From NCBI GenBank assembly GCA_947480815.1, contig CANKEA010000014.1:1-12338 (forward strand): 12,338 nucleotides of DNA. The letters run 5' to 3'. The position numbers and the translations under genes were made by a program. Positions within the stretch are counted from its first letter, which is position 1; each line of letters opens with the position of its first letter. Below the pieces are notes generated by a model, which saw nothing but the letters and a program-made list of their open reading frames with translations, did no database searches and was not told where the DNA came from. This document shows, in pieces, positions 1 to 7,516 of this stretch. This DNA comes from Caulobacterales bacterium (GTDB lineage Bacteria > Pseudomonadota > Alphaproteobacteria > Caulobacterales > Caulobacteraceae).

Positions 1-117
1 ACGGCGCTCTATGAGGTATTGCTGGGCCAGACCACAGGTCCGCGCTTCGGCTCTTTTGCAGCAATCTTCGGTATCGAGCGCACCATTGCCTTGATCGACG
101 AGAAGCTCGGCGCATGA
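1..117 (+). CDS. lysK: Class I lysyl-tRNA synthetase, C-terminal end (partial)
   Basis: The window opens inside this gene and shows only its last 38 codons, ending in TGA at 115-117. The visible tail contains LYEVLLGQ and [21 protein letters not shown] recognise this as the C-terminus of the archaeal-type (class I) lysyl-tRNA synthetase used by many alphaproteobacteria in place of the class II enzyme. The full protein attaches lysine to tRNA-Lys in the cytoplasm, using ATP. The catalytic HIGH and KMSKS motifs would lie upstream, outside the window, so the call rests on the tail alone. The stop overlaps the start of the next gene as ATGA, which suggests translational coupling with the Nudix gene. 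Confidence 0.8.
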   Translation, partial: TALYEVLLGQTTGPRFGSFAAIFGIERTIALIDEKLGA

Positions 118-512
118 CGGGGCAGCCGCGGGTTGGCTGCGGCGTCGTGGCGATGCGCGACGGCAAGATCCTGCTGATCCAGCGCCGCAAGCAGCCCGAG
201 GCCGGATGTTGGGGCCTGCCTGGCGGCAAGGTGGATTGGATGGAGCCGGCGGCCGTGGCGGCCGTCCGCGAACTACTGGAAGAGACTGGCGTCACCGCTG
301 GACCGCTAACCCTGCTCTGTGCCGCTGACCACCTCGATCCCGAAGGCGGCGAACACTGGCTGGCACCCTGTTACCTGGCACTGGAGGCGACGGGCGAACC
401 CGTACTGATGGAGCCGGAGAAGCATTTCGCCCTGGACTGGTTCGATCCAGCCCATCCACCCACGCCTCTGACACTCACCTGTCAGGCAGCGCTCGCGGCA
501 CTGTTAAGCTAG
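114..512 (+). CDS. Nudix hydrolase
   Basis: A 132-residue protein with a complete Nudix box at residues 38-60: G38, five residues, E44, seven residues, then REL-LEETGV at 52-60. E56 and E57 are the metal-binding glutamates. Nudix enzymes hydrolyse nucleoside diphosphates linked to another group, using Mg2+. The short single-domain form, the [14 protein letters not shown] lead-in and the C-terminal WFDP...TPLT segment resemble the MTH2/NUDT15-type and ADP-ribose pyrophosphatase-like groups. A nucleotide-pool cleaning or dinucleotide-hydrolysing role is therefore plausible, but the substrate cannot be read from the sequence. The ATG at 114 overlaps the lysyl-tRNA synthetase stop (ATGA), so the two genes are probably cotranscribed and coupled. 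The family call is secure; the substrate is not. Confidence 0.92.
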   Translation: MTGQPRVGCGVVAMRDGKILLIQRRKQPEAGCWGLPGGKVDWMEPAAVAAVRELLEETGVTAGPLTLLCAADHLDPEGGEHWLAPCYLALEATGEPVLMEPEKHFALDWFDPAHPPTPLTLTCQAALAALLS

Positions 513-571
513 GCGCAATACCGCCGCCACCCTCAGGCCCGCCTCGCAGGGAACGGAATGCGTCGTGAAAG

Positions 572-593
572 TTGACCTATACGTAAACGTAAA
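572..593 (+). promoter_or_regulatory. Putative operator/promoter of the beta-oxidation operon (LiuR-like MerR site)
   Basis: In the 117-base gap before the MerR-family gene, TTGACC (572-577) resembles a -35 element. It is followed by the inverted repeat TACGT-AA-ACGTA (580-591). The stretch can also be read as two tandem ACGTAA units starting at 581 and 587. The core resembles the ACGTAAACGTAAA-like motif I recall for LiuR, a MerR-family regulator of branched-chain amino acid and fatty acid catabolism in proteobacteria. MerR proteins usually bind between -35 and -10, which fits this position. No good -10 hexamer is seen; TAGCGT at 595-600 is a weak candidate at 17-base spacing. Autoregulation and control of the downstream genes are inferences. 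Confidence 0.55.
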
Positions 594-629
594 CTAGCGT
601 GCAGGGCACAATCCGCTGACCAGGAATCC

Positions 630-1133
630 ATGAGCCCTCGCTTCACCATCACGGCGCTCACCCGCGAGTTCGATGTCACCCCGCGCGCCCTGCGCTTCTA
701 TGAGAGCGAGAGCCTGCTGAGCCCCGAGCGGCGCGGCCAGGCGCGGCTCTATTCCGCCAGAGACCGGGCACGGCTGTCGCTGATCCTGCGCGGCAAGCGG
801 CTGGGGTTTTCGCTCCGAGAGATCGCTGAACTGCTGGACCTTTACGATCCACGCGACGGCGGAGTGACCCAGCTAGACCGATCGCTGGCGGCCATTTCCA
901 ACAGGATCGACCAGCTGAAACGACAGAAGACCGAGCTTGAGACCGTTTTGGCCGAATTGACCCTGGTCCAGGCCGATATGAAGAACCGCCGCGCGACCCT
1001 GCCGCAGTCTGCAGAGCCGCCCAAGGCGGAGGAATATGATCGTTTGTTGCGGCCCAGAGTCGACGGCGGAAACAAGACCGCAATAACAACCCCGGGAAAG
1101 ACAAGACATGGCCTACCGCCCGCCGCTACGTGA
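630..1133 (+). CDS. MerR-family transcriptional regulator (LiuR-like), probable regulator of the beta-oxidation operon
   Basis: A 167-residue protein with a MerR winged helix-turn-helix at about residues 5-73, including the family signature VTPRALRFYESESLLSP and the wing RLYSARDRARLSLILRGKRLGFSLREIAELL. A probable dimerising coiled coil follows at about 80-121. There is no cysteine anywhere in the protein, so it is not a thiol-based metal sensor of the MerR/CueR type. The small C-terminal part has no recognisable drug-binding domain. Together with the acyl-CoA genes downstream, this fits the LiuR-like group that responds to acyl-CoA or related metabolites; the ligand is inferred. The ATG at 630 has CAGGA at 621-625 as ribosome binding site. 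The end overlaps the next gene by 26 bases, and the last 25 or so residues look unstructured. Confidence 0.85.
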   Translation: MSPRFTITALTREFDVTPRALRFYESESLLSPERRGQARLYSARDRARLSLILRGKRLGFSLREIAELLDLYDPRDGGVTQLDRSLAAISNRIDQLKRQKTELETVLAELTLVQADMKNRRATLPQSAEPPKAEEYDRLLRPRVDGGNKTAITTPGKTRHGLPPAAT

Positions 1134-2889
1134 CTACGGCTTCCTGTTCCGCGACGTTCTAAAGCTCGATGACTATTCGGCCGTGCCTGGCCTAGCTGAC
1201 GCGCCCGTCGACCTGGTCGAACAGGTGATCGAGGCGGCCGGCGATTTCGCCGCCGGGGTGCTGGCCCCGCTGAACGGCACTGGCGACAAGACCGGCTGCA
1301 GACTGGACGGAAACACGGTGAGCACCCCGCCGGGCTTCAAAGACGCCTATGACAAATTGGTCGAGGGCGGCTGGCCCGCCCTGTCGGTGGATCCGCAATG
1401 GGGCGGCCAGGGCCTGCCCTATGTGGTCAGCGTTGCCTTCATGGAGATCAGCTCCAGCGCCAATATGGCGTTCTCGATGTATCCAGGCCTCACCCGCGGC
1501 GCACTGGCGGCGCTGGAGTTCGGTGCTTCCGACGACATCAAGACAACCTATCTGCCAAGGATGGCCACCGGCGAATGGGCCGGAACCATGAACCTGACCG
1601 AGCCCCACTGTGGCACGGACCTAGGGATGCTGAGGACAAAGGCGGTTCCACAGGCCGACGGCAGCTACAAACTCAGTGGCCAGAAGATCTGGATCAGCGG
1701 CGGCGAGCAGGACCTGACGGAAAACATCGTTCACCTGGTTCTAGCCCGTATCGAAGGGGCTCCCGCCGGGGTGAAAGGCATCAGCCTGTTCGTGGTTCCC
1801 AAATTCCTGCCCAAGCCCGATGGAACACTCGGTGCGCGCAACACGGTCAGCTGCGTGGGCCTAGAAGATAAAATGGGCATCCATGGCAATTCCACCTGCG
1901 TTATCCAGCATGAAGCTTCGACCGGCTGGCTGGTCGGTGCCGAAAATGGCGGCCTCAAGATCATGTTCGTGATGATGAACGAGGCGCGCTTGGGCGTGGC
2001 GGTGCAAGGCCTATCCCAAGGCGAGGCCGCCAATCAGGCCGCTGCCGATTTCGCGCGCGATCGGCTGCAAGGGCGCTCGCTGACCGGGGTGAAGAATCCT
2101 GACGGCGCGGCCGATCCGATCGTGGTGCACCCGGATGTGCGCCGGATGCTGATGAACAGTCGCGCGATCATCGAGGGAGGCCGCGCCTTCATGCTGTGGA
2201 CCGCCCTCAACGCGGACCTCGCCCGCCATCATCCCGACGAGGCGGTGCGTACCAAGGCCGCCGATTACATGGGCCTGCTCACGCCCGTCCTAAAGGCCTA
2301 CCTGACGGATCAGGGCTTCCAGACTGCATCGGACGCCCTACAGGTGCACGGCGGCAGCGGCTTTACCGAGCATTTCCCGGCCAGTCAATATGTGCGCGAT
2401 AGCCGCATTACCATGATCTACGAGGGCACCAACGGCGTGCAGGCGCTGGACCTGGTCGGCCGAAAACTGGCCGCCAACGGCGGGCGGGCGGTGATGAGCT
2501 TCTTCGCTGAGATCGACGCCTACACCGGCAAGGATCATGACGCGGCGATCAAGCCTTTCGTCGACGGCGCGGCGGCGGCCAAGGCACAGTTGCAGGAGGC
2601 CACACTGTGGCTGATGCAGAACGGCGTGGCCAACCCGGATAACGCAGGTGCGGCCTCGACCGACTATTTGAATCTGTTTGGGCTAACAGGCTTGGCCTTG
2701 ATGTGGGCGATGCAGGCGGAAGCGGCGCAGGCCAAAATCGTCGCAGGGGACCCGGACCCCTTCTACGCCAACAAACTGACCACAGCGCGTTACTTCCTAG
2801 AGCGCGTGCTGCCCGATGCGGCAGCGCACCTGGCAAAACTCAAGACCGGCTCGGCAACGATGATGGAATTACCCGCGGAGGCTTTCTGA
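1108..2889 (+). CDS. Acyl-CoA dehydrogenase, long form with extra C-terminal domain
   Basis: A 593-residue flavoprotein that oxidises acyl-CoA to trans-2-enoyl-CoA, the first step of beta-oxidation, passing electrons to electron-transfer flavoprotein. The order is a short N-terminal acyl-CoA dehydrogenase extension (about 1-35), N-terminal helical domain, middle beta domain with NLTEPHCGTDLG (162-173) and GQKIWISGGE (191-200), then the helical C-terminal domain. The catalytic glutamate is E439 in MIYEGTNGVQALDL. About 130 residues beyond this form the extra C-terminal domain typical of the 590-600 residue subfamily, which also contains DmdC (methylmercaptopropionyl-CoA dehydrogenase). The operon context favours fatty acyl-CoA; chain length cannot be told. 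The start at 1108 has GGGAAAG at 1094-1100 and agrees with the usual MAYRPPLRDYGFLF N-terminus; it overlaps the regulator gene. Confidence 0.93.
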   Translation: MAYRPPLRDYGFLFRDVLKLDDYSAVPGLADAPVDLVEQVIEAAGDFAAGVLAPLNGTGDKTGCRLDGNTVSTPPGFKDAYDKLVEGGWPALSVDPQWGGQGLPYVVSVAFMEISSSANMAFSMYPGLTRGALAALEFGASDDIKTTYLPRMATGEWAGTMNLTEPHCGTDLGMLRTKAVPQADGSYKLSGQKIWISGGEQDLTENIVHLVLARIEGAPAGVKGISLFVVPKFLPKPDGTLGARNTVSCVGLEDKMGIHGNSTCVIQHEASTGWLVGAENGGLKIMFVMMNEARLGVAVQGLSQGEAANQAAADFARDRLQGRSLTGVKNPDGAADPIVVHPDVRRMLMNSRAIIEGGRAFMLWTALNADLARHHPDEAVRTKAADYMGLLTPVLKAYLTDQGFQTASDALQVHGGSGFTEHFPASQYVRDSRITMIYEGTNGVQALDLVGRKLAANGGRAVMSFFAEIDAYTGKDHDAAIKPFVDGAAAAKAQLQEATLWLMQNGVANPDNAGAASTDYLNLFGLTGLALMWAMQAEAAQAKIVAGDPDPFYANKLTTARYFLERVLPDAAAHLAKLKTGSATMMELPAEAF

Positions 2890-2947
2890 GCCCCATGCCG
2901 TCAGGCGCGATTCACCGAATTGGCCTTGATCACCGCCGCCGAGTGAA

Positions 2948-2964
2948 CCGGTGCGGCGCGCCGG
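2948..2964 (+). other. Strong hairpin in the spacer between the acyl-CoA dehydrogenase and thiolase genes
   Basis: The gap 2890-3075 (186 bases) is the only sizeable one inside the operon. It holds a seven-pair stem with a three-base loop: CCGGTGC (2948-2954), loop GGC, GCGCCGG (2958-2964), with one G-U pair. A weaker GCTG-CGGG-CAGC stem (2964-2975) follows directly and shares its first base. No T run follows, so it is not a classical intrinsic terminator. It may act as an mRNA stability or processing element, or mark a boundary before a second promoter. I saw no convincing protein or promoter in the rest of the gap. Confidence 0.35.
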
Positions 2965-3075
2965 CTGCGGGCAGCGCTGATTGGGGACCTCGTGGTTGCC
3001 AGCCAGACACGACACCATTTGGGTTAACGCATAGAAATTCCACGCGCCGATTTAGCGCAAAGTCAGAGGTCTCCA

Positions 3076-4281
3076 ATGTCTGAAGCCTATATCTATGACG
3101 CCGTGCGCACGCCGCGCGGCAAGGGCAAGAAAGACGGCGCTCTGCACGAAATCACGGCCCTCGCCCTGGCAAGCCAGCAGTTGCAGGCCATCCGCGACCG
3201 TAACAGGCTCGATACCGCCCTGGTCGACGATGTGATCCTGGGCTGCGTCACCCCCGTGGGTGAACTGGGTGCCGACATCGCTCGCACCGCCGTCCTCACC
3301 GCCGGCTATGCCCAGACCACTGCGGGCGTACAGATCAATCGTTTCTGCGCCTCTGGCCTGGAGGCGGTGAACATGGCCGCAGCAAAGGTGATGTCCGGCG
3401 AAGCCGATTTCGCCATTGGCGGCGGGGTCGAGGTCATGAGCCGGGTGCCGATGGGAAGCGACGGCGGGGCCTGGCCGGCCGATCCAACCGCAGCCTTCAA
3501 GTCCTATTTTGTGCCACAGGGCATCAGCGCCGACCTGATCGCGACACTATACGGTTTCTCTCGCGGCGATTTGGACGCCTATGCGGTAGAGAGTCAGAGA
3601 CGCGCCGCCCAGAGTTGGGCCGAGGGCCGGTTCAAGACCTCCGTGGTGCCGGTCAAAGACCAGATGGGCCTGACCATCCTCGCCCACGATGAACACATGC
3701 GACCAGACAGCACCTTAGAGAGCCTGGGGGCGCTCAATCCGTCCTTCGCCCCCATGGGGGCCATGGGATTCGATGCGGTGGTGCAACAGCGCTATCCGAA
3801 TGTGGAAAAGATCAACCATGTGCACCATGCTGGCAATTCCTCGGGCGTGGTCGATGGCGCGGCCGCTGTCCTGATCGGAAGCAAGGTGGCGGGGCAGAAG
3901 GCGGGCCTCAAGCCCCGCGCCCGCTTAAAGGGTATGGCGGCGATAGGGTCAGAGCCCTCGATCATGCTGACAGGGCCGTCTTTCGTGACCGAGAAGGTGC
4001 TCAAGAAACTGGGCATGACCGTTGGCGACATTGACCTCTACGAACTCAACGAGGCCTTCGCGGCTGTGGTGCTGCGCTACATGCAGGCTCTCGATATCAG
4101 CAGCGAAAAACTCAACGTCTGCGGCGGCGCGATCGCCATGGGGCACCCGCTCGGGGCCACCGGCGCGATGATCCTGGGCACGGTTCTCGACGAACTGGAA
4201 CGCACGAATAAGCAGACGGCCCTGGTTACCCTGTGCATCGGCGGCGGCATGGGTGTCGCAACCGTCATCGAACGCGTCTGA
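3076..4281 (+). CDS. fadA: Thiolase (acetyl-CoA C-acyltransferase / 3-ketoacyl-CoA thiolase)
   Basis: A 401-residue enzyme, full length for the family. It cleaves 3-ketoacyl-CoA with CoA to acetyl-CoA and a shortened acyl-CoA, the last step of beta-oxidation. The nucleophilic cysteine is C91 in [11 protein letters not shown]. The NEAF motif is at 325-328, the catalytic histidine is H357 in [15 protein letters not shown], and the second catalytic cysteine is C387 in LCIGGGMG. The ATG at 3076 is preceded by AGAGG at 3065-3069. It is followed almost at once by the multifunctional enzyme gene, so the two products probably form the thiolase and hydratase/dehydrogenase subunits of a trifunctional complex. 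By sequence alone a biosynthetic acetoacetyl-CoA thiolase role cannot be excluded; the neighbours argue for degradation. The gene symbol is assigned by function and context. Confidence 0.92.
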   Translation: MSEAYIYDAVRTPRGKGKKDGALHEITALALASQQLQAIRDRNRLDTALVDDVILGCVTPVGELGADIARTAVLTAGYAQTTAGVQINRFCASGLEAVNMAAAKVMSGEADFAIGGGVEVMSRVPMGSDGGAWPADPTAAFKSYFVPQGISADLIATLYGFSRGDLDAYAVESQRRAAQSWAEGRFKTSVVPVKDQMGLTILAHDEHMRPDSTLESLGALNPSFAPMGAMGFDAVVQQRYPNVEKINHVHHAGNSSGVVDGAAAVLIGSKVAGQKAGLKPRARLKGMAAIGSEPSIMLTGPSFVTEKVLKKLGMTVGDIDLYELNEAFAAVVLRYMQALDISSEKLNVCGGAIAMGHPLGATGAMILGTVLDELERTNKQTALVTLCIGGGMGVATVIERV

Positions 4282-4285
4282 GGGA
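4281..4285 (+). promoter_or_regulatory. Ribosome binding site that decides the start of the multifunctional beta-oxidation gene
   Basis: AGGGA at 4281-4285 begins on the last base of the thiolase stop codon. Three in-frame ATG codons compete downstream or upstream: 4253 (inside thiolase), 4286 (touching the AGGGA, no spacer) and 4295 (nine-base spacer). Only 4295 has normal spacing, and the protein then starts [12 protein letters not shown], as family members do. Confidence 0.6.
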
Positions 4286-4294
4286 ATGAGCAAC

Positions 4295-6484
4295 ATGGAC
4301 AATTTCAAGCTCGAGACCGACGCCGACGGCATCGCCGTCATCACCTTCGACGCGCCGGGCAAATCAATGAATACGCTCACGGCCAAGGCCCTGGGCGAGA
4401 TCGAGACCGTGATCGGTCAGGTAAAGGGCAACGCAGCCATAAGCGGTGTGGTATTCGCCTCTGGCAAACCAAGCGGCTTTTGCGCCGGGGCAGACCTCGA
4501 CGAGATGATCGCCAGCTTCACCACGGGCGACGACGAGGCCGCGCTCAAGGCCCTGTACGACCGGGTCTCGGCCTTCAATCGCGTGTTCCGCGGCATCGAG
4601 ACCTGCGGCAAGCCCGTGGCCGTCGCCCTGGAAGGCCTAGCGCTCGGCGGCGGTTTCGAACTGGCACTGGCCTGCCACTATCGCGTCGCAGCGGATAATC
4701 CCAAATTTCAGGTCGGCCTGCCGGAATCCAAGGTTGGGCTGATCCCCGGTGGCGGCGGCACCCAGCGCCTGCCGCGCCTGATCGGTGCCATGGCCGCAGC
4801 ACCCCTGCTGTTGGAAGGGAAAACCCTGCGCGCTCAGGAAGCCTTGAGCCTTAAGGTCGTGCACGAGGTGGTCTCGCCCGGCGAGGGCATCAAGGCCTGC
4901 AAGGCTTGGATCAAGGGCGGCGGCGAGGCGGTGGCCCCCTGGGACAAGAAGGATTTCAAGATCCCCGGTGGCCCGGTCTATTCGGCTCAGGGCATCCAGG
5001 TTTTCATCATGGGCAACGCCATGGTGCGCAAGTCGACCTACTGCAATTATCCGGCCCAGCTCAACATCATGAAGGCGGTCTATGAGGGGCTACAGGTCGA
5101 TATCGACGCGGCCCTGCGGATCGAAAGCCGCTATTTCGCCAACACCTGCCGCACACCTCAGGCCACGGCGATGATACGGACCCTGTTCCAGTCGATGCAG
5201 GCTCTGGGCAAGGGCGCCGCGCGGCCCAAGGGTGCCGCCACGACAAACGTCAAGAAAGCCGCCGTCATCGGTGCCGGCATGATGGGCGGGGGTATCGCTC
5301 ACGCCCAGGCCTTGGCCGGCATCGAGACCGTGTTGCTCGATCAGACCCAGGAAGCTGCCGACAAGGGCAAGGCCCATGTCGCGGACCTGCTGACCAAGGC
5401 CGCCTCACGGGGCCGCCTGGCACCCGACAACGCCCAGGCCGCGCTGGCGCTGGTGACCGCCAGCTCCGACTACGGCCTGATCAAGGGCTCAGACCTGGTG
5501 ATCGAGGCTGTTTTCGAGAATCGCGAGGTTAAGGCCACCGCGACCAAGCGGGCGGAGGCGGAATTGAGCGCCGACGCCGTGTTCGGCTCCAACACCTCGA
5601 CCCTGCCGATCACGGGACTAGCTGAGGCAAGCAAGCGGCCGGAAAACTTCATCGGCATCCACTTCTTCTCGCCGGTCGACCGCATGGGGCTGGTTGAGAT
5701 CATCAAGGGTGCCAAGACCCGTGACCAGACCATCGCCATGGCGGTCGATTACGTGTTGAAAATCAAGAAGACGCCCATTGTGGTGAACGATAGCCGCGGC
5801 TTTTATACCTCTCGCTGTTTCTCGACCTATCTTTCCGAAGGCCTAGAAATGCTGGCCGAGGGCATCGCACCGGCGATCATAGATAATGTGGGCCGCGCCA
5901 CGGGAATGCCACGCGGGCCGCTGGAAATGGCCGACGATGTGGCACTGGATCTAGTGCAAAAGATCACCGTCCAGGCCAAGGCGGACCTGGGCGAAGCCTA
6001 TCAGGATCGACCTACCGACGCCCTTATCGAGACGATGGTTGTTACGCGAGGGCGCTTGGGCCGCAAGAACGGCAAGGGCTTCTATGACTACCCCGAAAGC
6101 GGCGGGGAGAAATCCTTGTGGCCTGGAGTCGGCGGCATTGTGCAAGCCATCGTCACCGAGGCTGAGCCGGATTTAGTCGAACACCTCAGAACCCGCCTGC
6201 TGTACCGCCAGGCCGTCGAGGCGGCGCGTTGTTTCGACGAAGGCGTGGTCACAGACCCGCGCGACGCCGATGTCGGTGCCATCCTGGGCTGGGGCTTCGC
6301 GCCGTGGAGTGGTGGGCCGATGAGCCTGATCGATGGGGTCGGTGTGGCCGCCTTTGTCGCGACCTGCGACACCCTGGCCAAGCAATATGGCGACCGATTT
6401 GATCCTCCGGCGGGCCTGCGCGCCATGGCCGCCAAGGGCCAGGGCTACTATGGCCCGGCACCCTCAAAGACTGCCGTCGCCTAG
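4295..6484 (+). CDS. fadJ: Multifunctional enoyl-CoA hydratase / 3-hydroxyacyl-CoA dehydrogenase
   Basis: A 729-residue fusion enzyme for the two middle steps of beta-oxidation: hydration of trans-2-enoyl-CoA and NAD-dependent oxidation of the 3-hydroxy product. The N-terminal crotonase domain (about 1-190) has an oxyanion-hole segment FCAGADL (62-68) and catalytic glutamates E122 ([12 protein letters not shown]) and E144 ([15 protein letters not shown]). Their 22-residue spacing is that of FadJ/FadB-type proteins. The dehydrogenase part begins about 318 with the NAD-binding GAGMMG (326-331) and has the catalytic pair H456 (IGIHFFSP) and E468, twelve residues apart as in FadB. Two C-terminal dehydrogenase domains complete it, and the length is normal. 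It follows thiolase with a 13-base gap. The TAG stop (6482-6484) interlocks with the cysK stop on the other strand, leaving no room for a terminator of its own. Confidence 0.93.
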   Translation: MDNFKLETDADGIAVITFDAPGKSMNTLTAKALGEIETVIGQVKGNAAISGVVFASGKPSGFCAGADLDEMIASFTTGDDEAALKALYDRVSAFNRVFRGIETCGKPVAVALEGLALGGGFELALACHYRVAADNPKFQVGLPESKVGLIPGGGGTQRLPRLIGAMAAAPLLLEGKTLRAQEALSLKVVHEVVSPGEGIKACKAWIKGGGEAVAPWDKKDFKIPGGPVYSAQGIQVFIMGNAMVRKSTYCNYPAQLNIMKAVYEGLQVDIDAALRIESRYFANTCRTPQATAMIRTLFQSMQALGKGAARPKGAATTNVKKAAVIGAGMMGGGIAHAQALAGIETVLLDQTQEAADKGKAHVADLLTKAASRGRLAPDNAQAALALVTASSDYGLIKGSDLVIEAVFENREVKATATKRAEAELSADAVFGSNTSTLPITGLAEASKRPENFIGIHFFSPVDRMGLVEIIKGAKTRDQTIAMAVDYVLKIKKTPIVVNDSRGFYTSRCFSTYLSEGLEMLAEGIAPAIIDNVGRATGMPRGPLEMADDVALDLVQKITVQAKADLGEAYQDRPTDALIETMVVTRGRLGRKNGKGFYDYPESGGEKSLWPGVGGIVQAIVTEAEPDLVEHLRTRLLYRQAVEAARCFDEGVVTDPRDADVGAILGWGFAPWSGGPMSLIDGVGVAAFVATCDTLAKQYGDRFDPPAGLRAMAAKGQGYYGPAPSKTAVA

Positions 6485-7470
6485 GCGCCGCCTAGGCCCT
6501 CGAACAGGGCCGTCGACAGGTACCGTTCGGCGAAGCTTGGGATGATGGCCACGATCAGCTTGCCTTCGGACTCTGGCCGCAGGGCATAGTCGAACGCGGC
6601 GACCAGGGCAGCGCCGGACGAAATGCCGACAGGCAGGCCTTCGACGGCGGCGGCGCGCCGGGCCATGGCGAAGCTGTCATCGTTACTGACCTGGATCACA
6701 TCGTCGATCACCGTGCGATCGAGGATGCCGGGTACGAAGCCCGCGCCGATCCCTTGAATCTTGTGCGGTCCAGCCTGCCCACCAGACAGCACAGGCGAAT
6801 CCTTAGGCTCGACAGCAATCATTTGCAGCCCGGGCTTTTTCGCCTTCAGCGCCTGGCCCACACCGGTGATGGTGCCGCCAGTCCCCACGCCAGAAACCAC
6901 CGCATCCACCGCGCCGGCGGTATCGTTCCAGATCTCTTCGGCGGTGGACACCTTGTGGACGGCAGGATTGGCAGCGTTCTCGAACTGCTGCGGCATCAAG
7001 GCCCCGGGAATTTCGTCGAGGATTTCCTGCGCCCGGGCCACGGCCCCGCGCATGCCGCGCTCGGCCGGCGTCAGTTCAAGCGTCGCGCCGAGCAGCAGCA
7101 GCATCTTGCGGCGCTCGATCGACATCGAATTGGGCATGACCAGAATCAGTTTGTAGCCCTTGGCCGCCGCAACGAAAGCCAGGGCAATGCCCGTATTACC
7201 GGACGTCGGCTCAACGATGGTAGCGCCGACCTTCAAAAGACCCTTAGCCTCTAGTGATTCGATCATCGCCACACCGATGCGGTCTTTCACGCTGGAGAGC
7301 GGATTGAAGAACTCCAGCTTGGCCACAACCTCGCCCCTGGGCTTAATCTGGGCTGATAACCGAGGCAGGCGCACAAGCGGGGTGTCGCCGATCAAATCGA
7401 TCACCGAGTCATAGATGCGGCCTCGGCCTGATCGTTTAAGGCGGGCAGCGTCGTAGGCGTCGGCGGTCAT
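6481..7470 (-). CDS. cysK: Cysteine synthase (O-acetylserine sulfhydrylase)
   Basis: A 329-residue PLP enzyme that makes cysteine from O-acetylserine and sulfide in the cytoplasm. The PLP lysine is K62 in [11 protein letters not shown]. The substrate loop PTSGNTG is at 88-94, the phosphate-binding SGVGTGGT at 193-200, and the GISSGAA segment that contacts the pyridine nitrogen at 282-288. The length is typical, with about 17 residues before the usual [17 protein letters not shown] start; a GAGAG-rich stretch before the ATG at 7470 supports the full start. It lies 46 bases downstream of the methyltransferase gene on the same strand and may be cotranscribed with it. Its stop codon (6481-6483, minus strand) shares CTAG with the convergent beta-oxidation gene. 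CysM (thiosulfate-using) is less likely, given the CysK-like [15 protein letters not shown] region. Confidence 0.94.
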   Translation of the reverse strand: MTADAYDAARLKRSGRGRIYDSVIDLIGDTPLVRLPRLSAQIKPRGEVVAKLEFFNPLSSVKDRIGVAMIESLEAKGLLKVGATIVEPTSGNTGIALAFVAAAKGYKLILVMPNSMSIERRKMLLLLGATLELTPAERGMRGAVARAQEILDEIPGALMPQQFENAANPAVHKVSTAEEIWNDTAGAVDAVVSGVGTGGTITGVGQALKAKKPGLQMIAVEPKDSPVLSGGQAGPHKIQGIGAGFVPGILDRTVIDDVIQVSNDDSFAMARRAAAVEGLPVGISSGAALVAAFDYALRPESEGKLIVAIIPSFAERYLSTALFEGLGGA

Positions 7471-7491
7471 TGGACTCTCGCTCTCTTTTTT

Positions 7492-7514
7492 GACCCAACG
7501 ACAATAAGACCCAA
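7492..7514 (-). repeat. Short direct repeat in the cysK upstream gap
   Basis: Two copies of TTGGGTC (minus strand; GACCCAA on plus at 7492-7498 and 7508-7514) lie 16 bases apart in the 46-base gap between the methyltransferase stop and the cysK start. The position suits a regulator half-site pair for cysK, but the repeat is short and I know no factor with this motif. I see no clear -35/-10 pair here. Confidence 0.25.
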
Positions 7515-7516
7515 TC

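Noticed and set aside
2703..3083. Plus-strand open frame over the end of the acyl-CoA dehydrogenase gene and the following gap
   Set aside because: Most of it overlaps the dehydrogenase in another frame. The part from the ATG near 2895 gives a 62-residue product of unlikely composition with no recognisable family and no clear ribosome binding site.
4253..4294. Longer start for the fadJ gene at 4253 or 4286
   Set aside because: 4253 lies inside the thiolase gene and adds residues foreign to the family. 4286 touches the ribosome binding site with no spacer. 4295 fits both spacing and homology.
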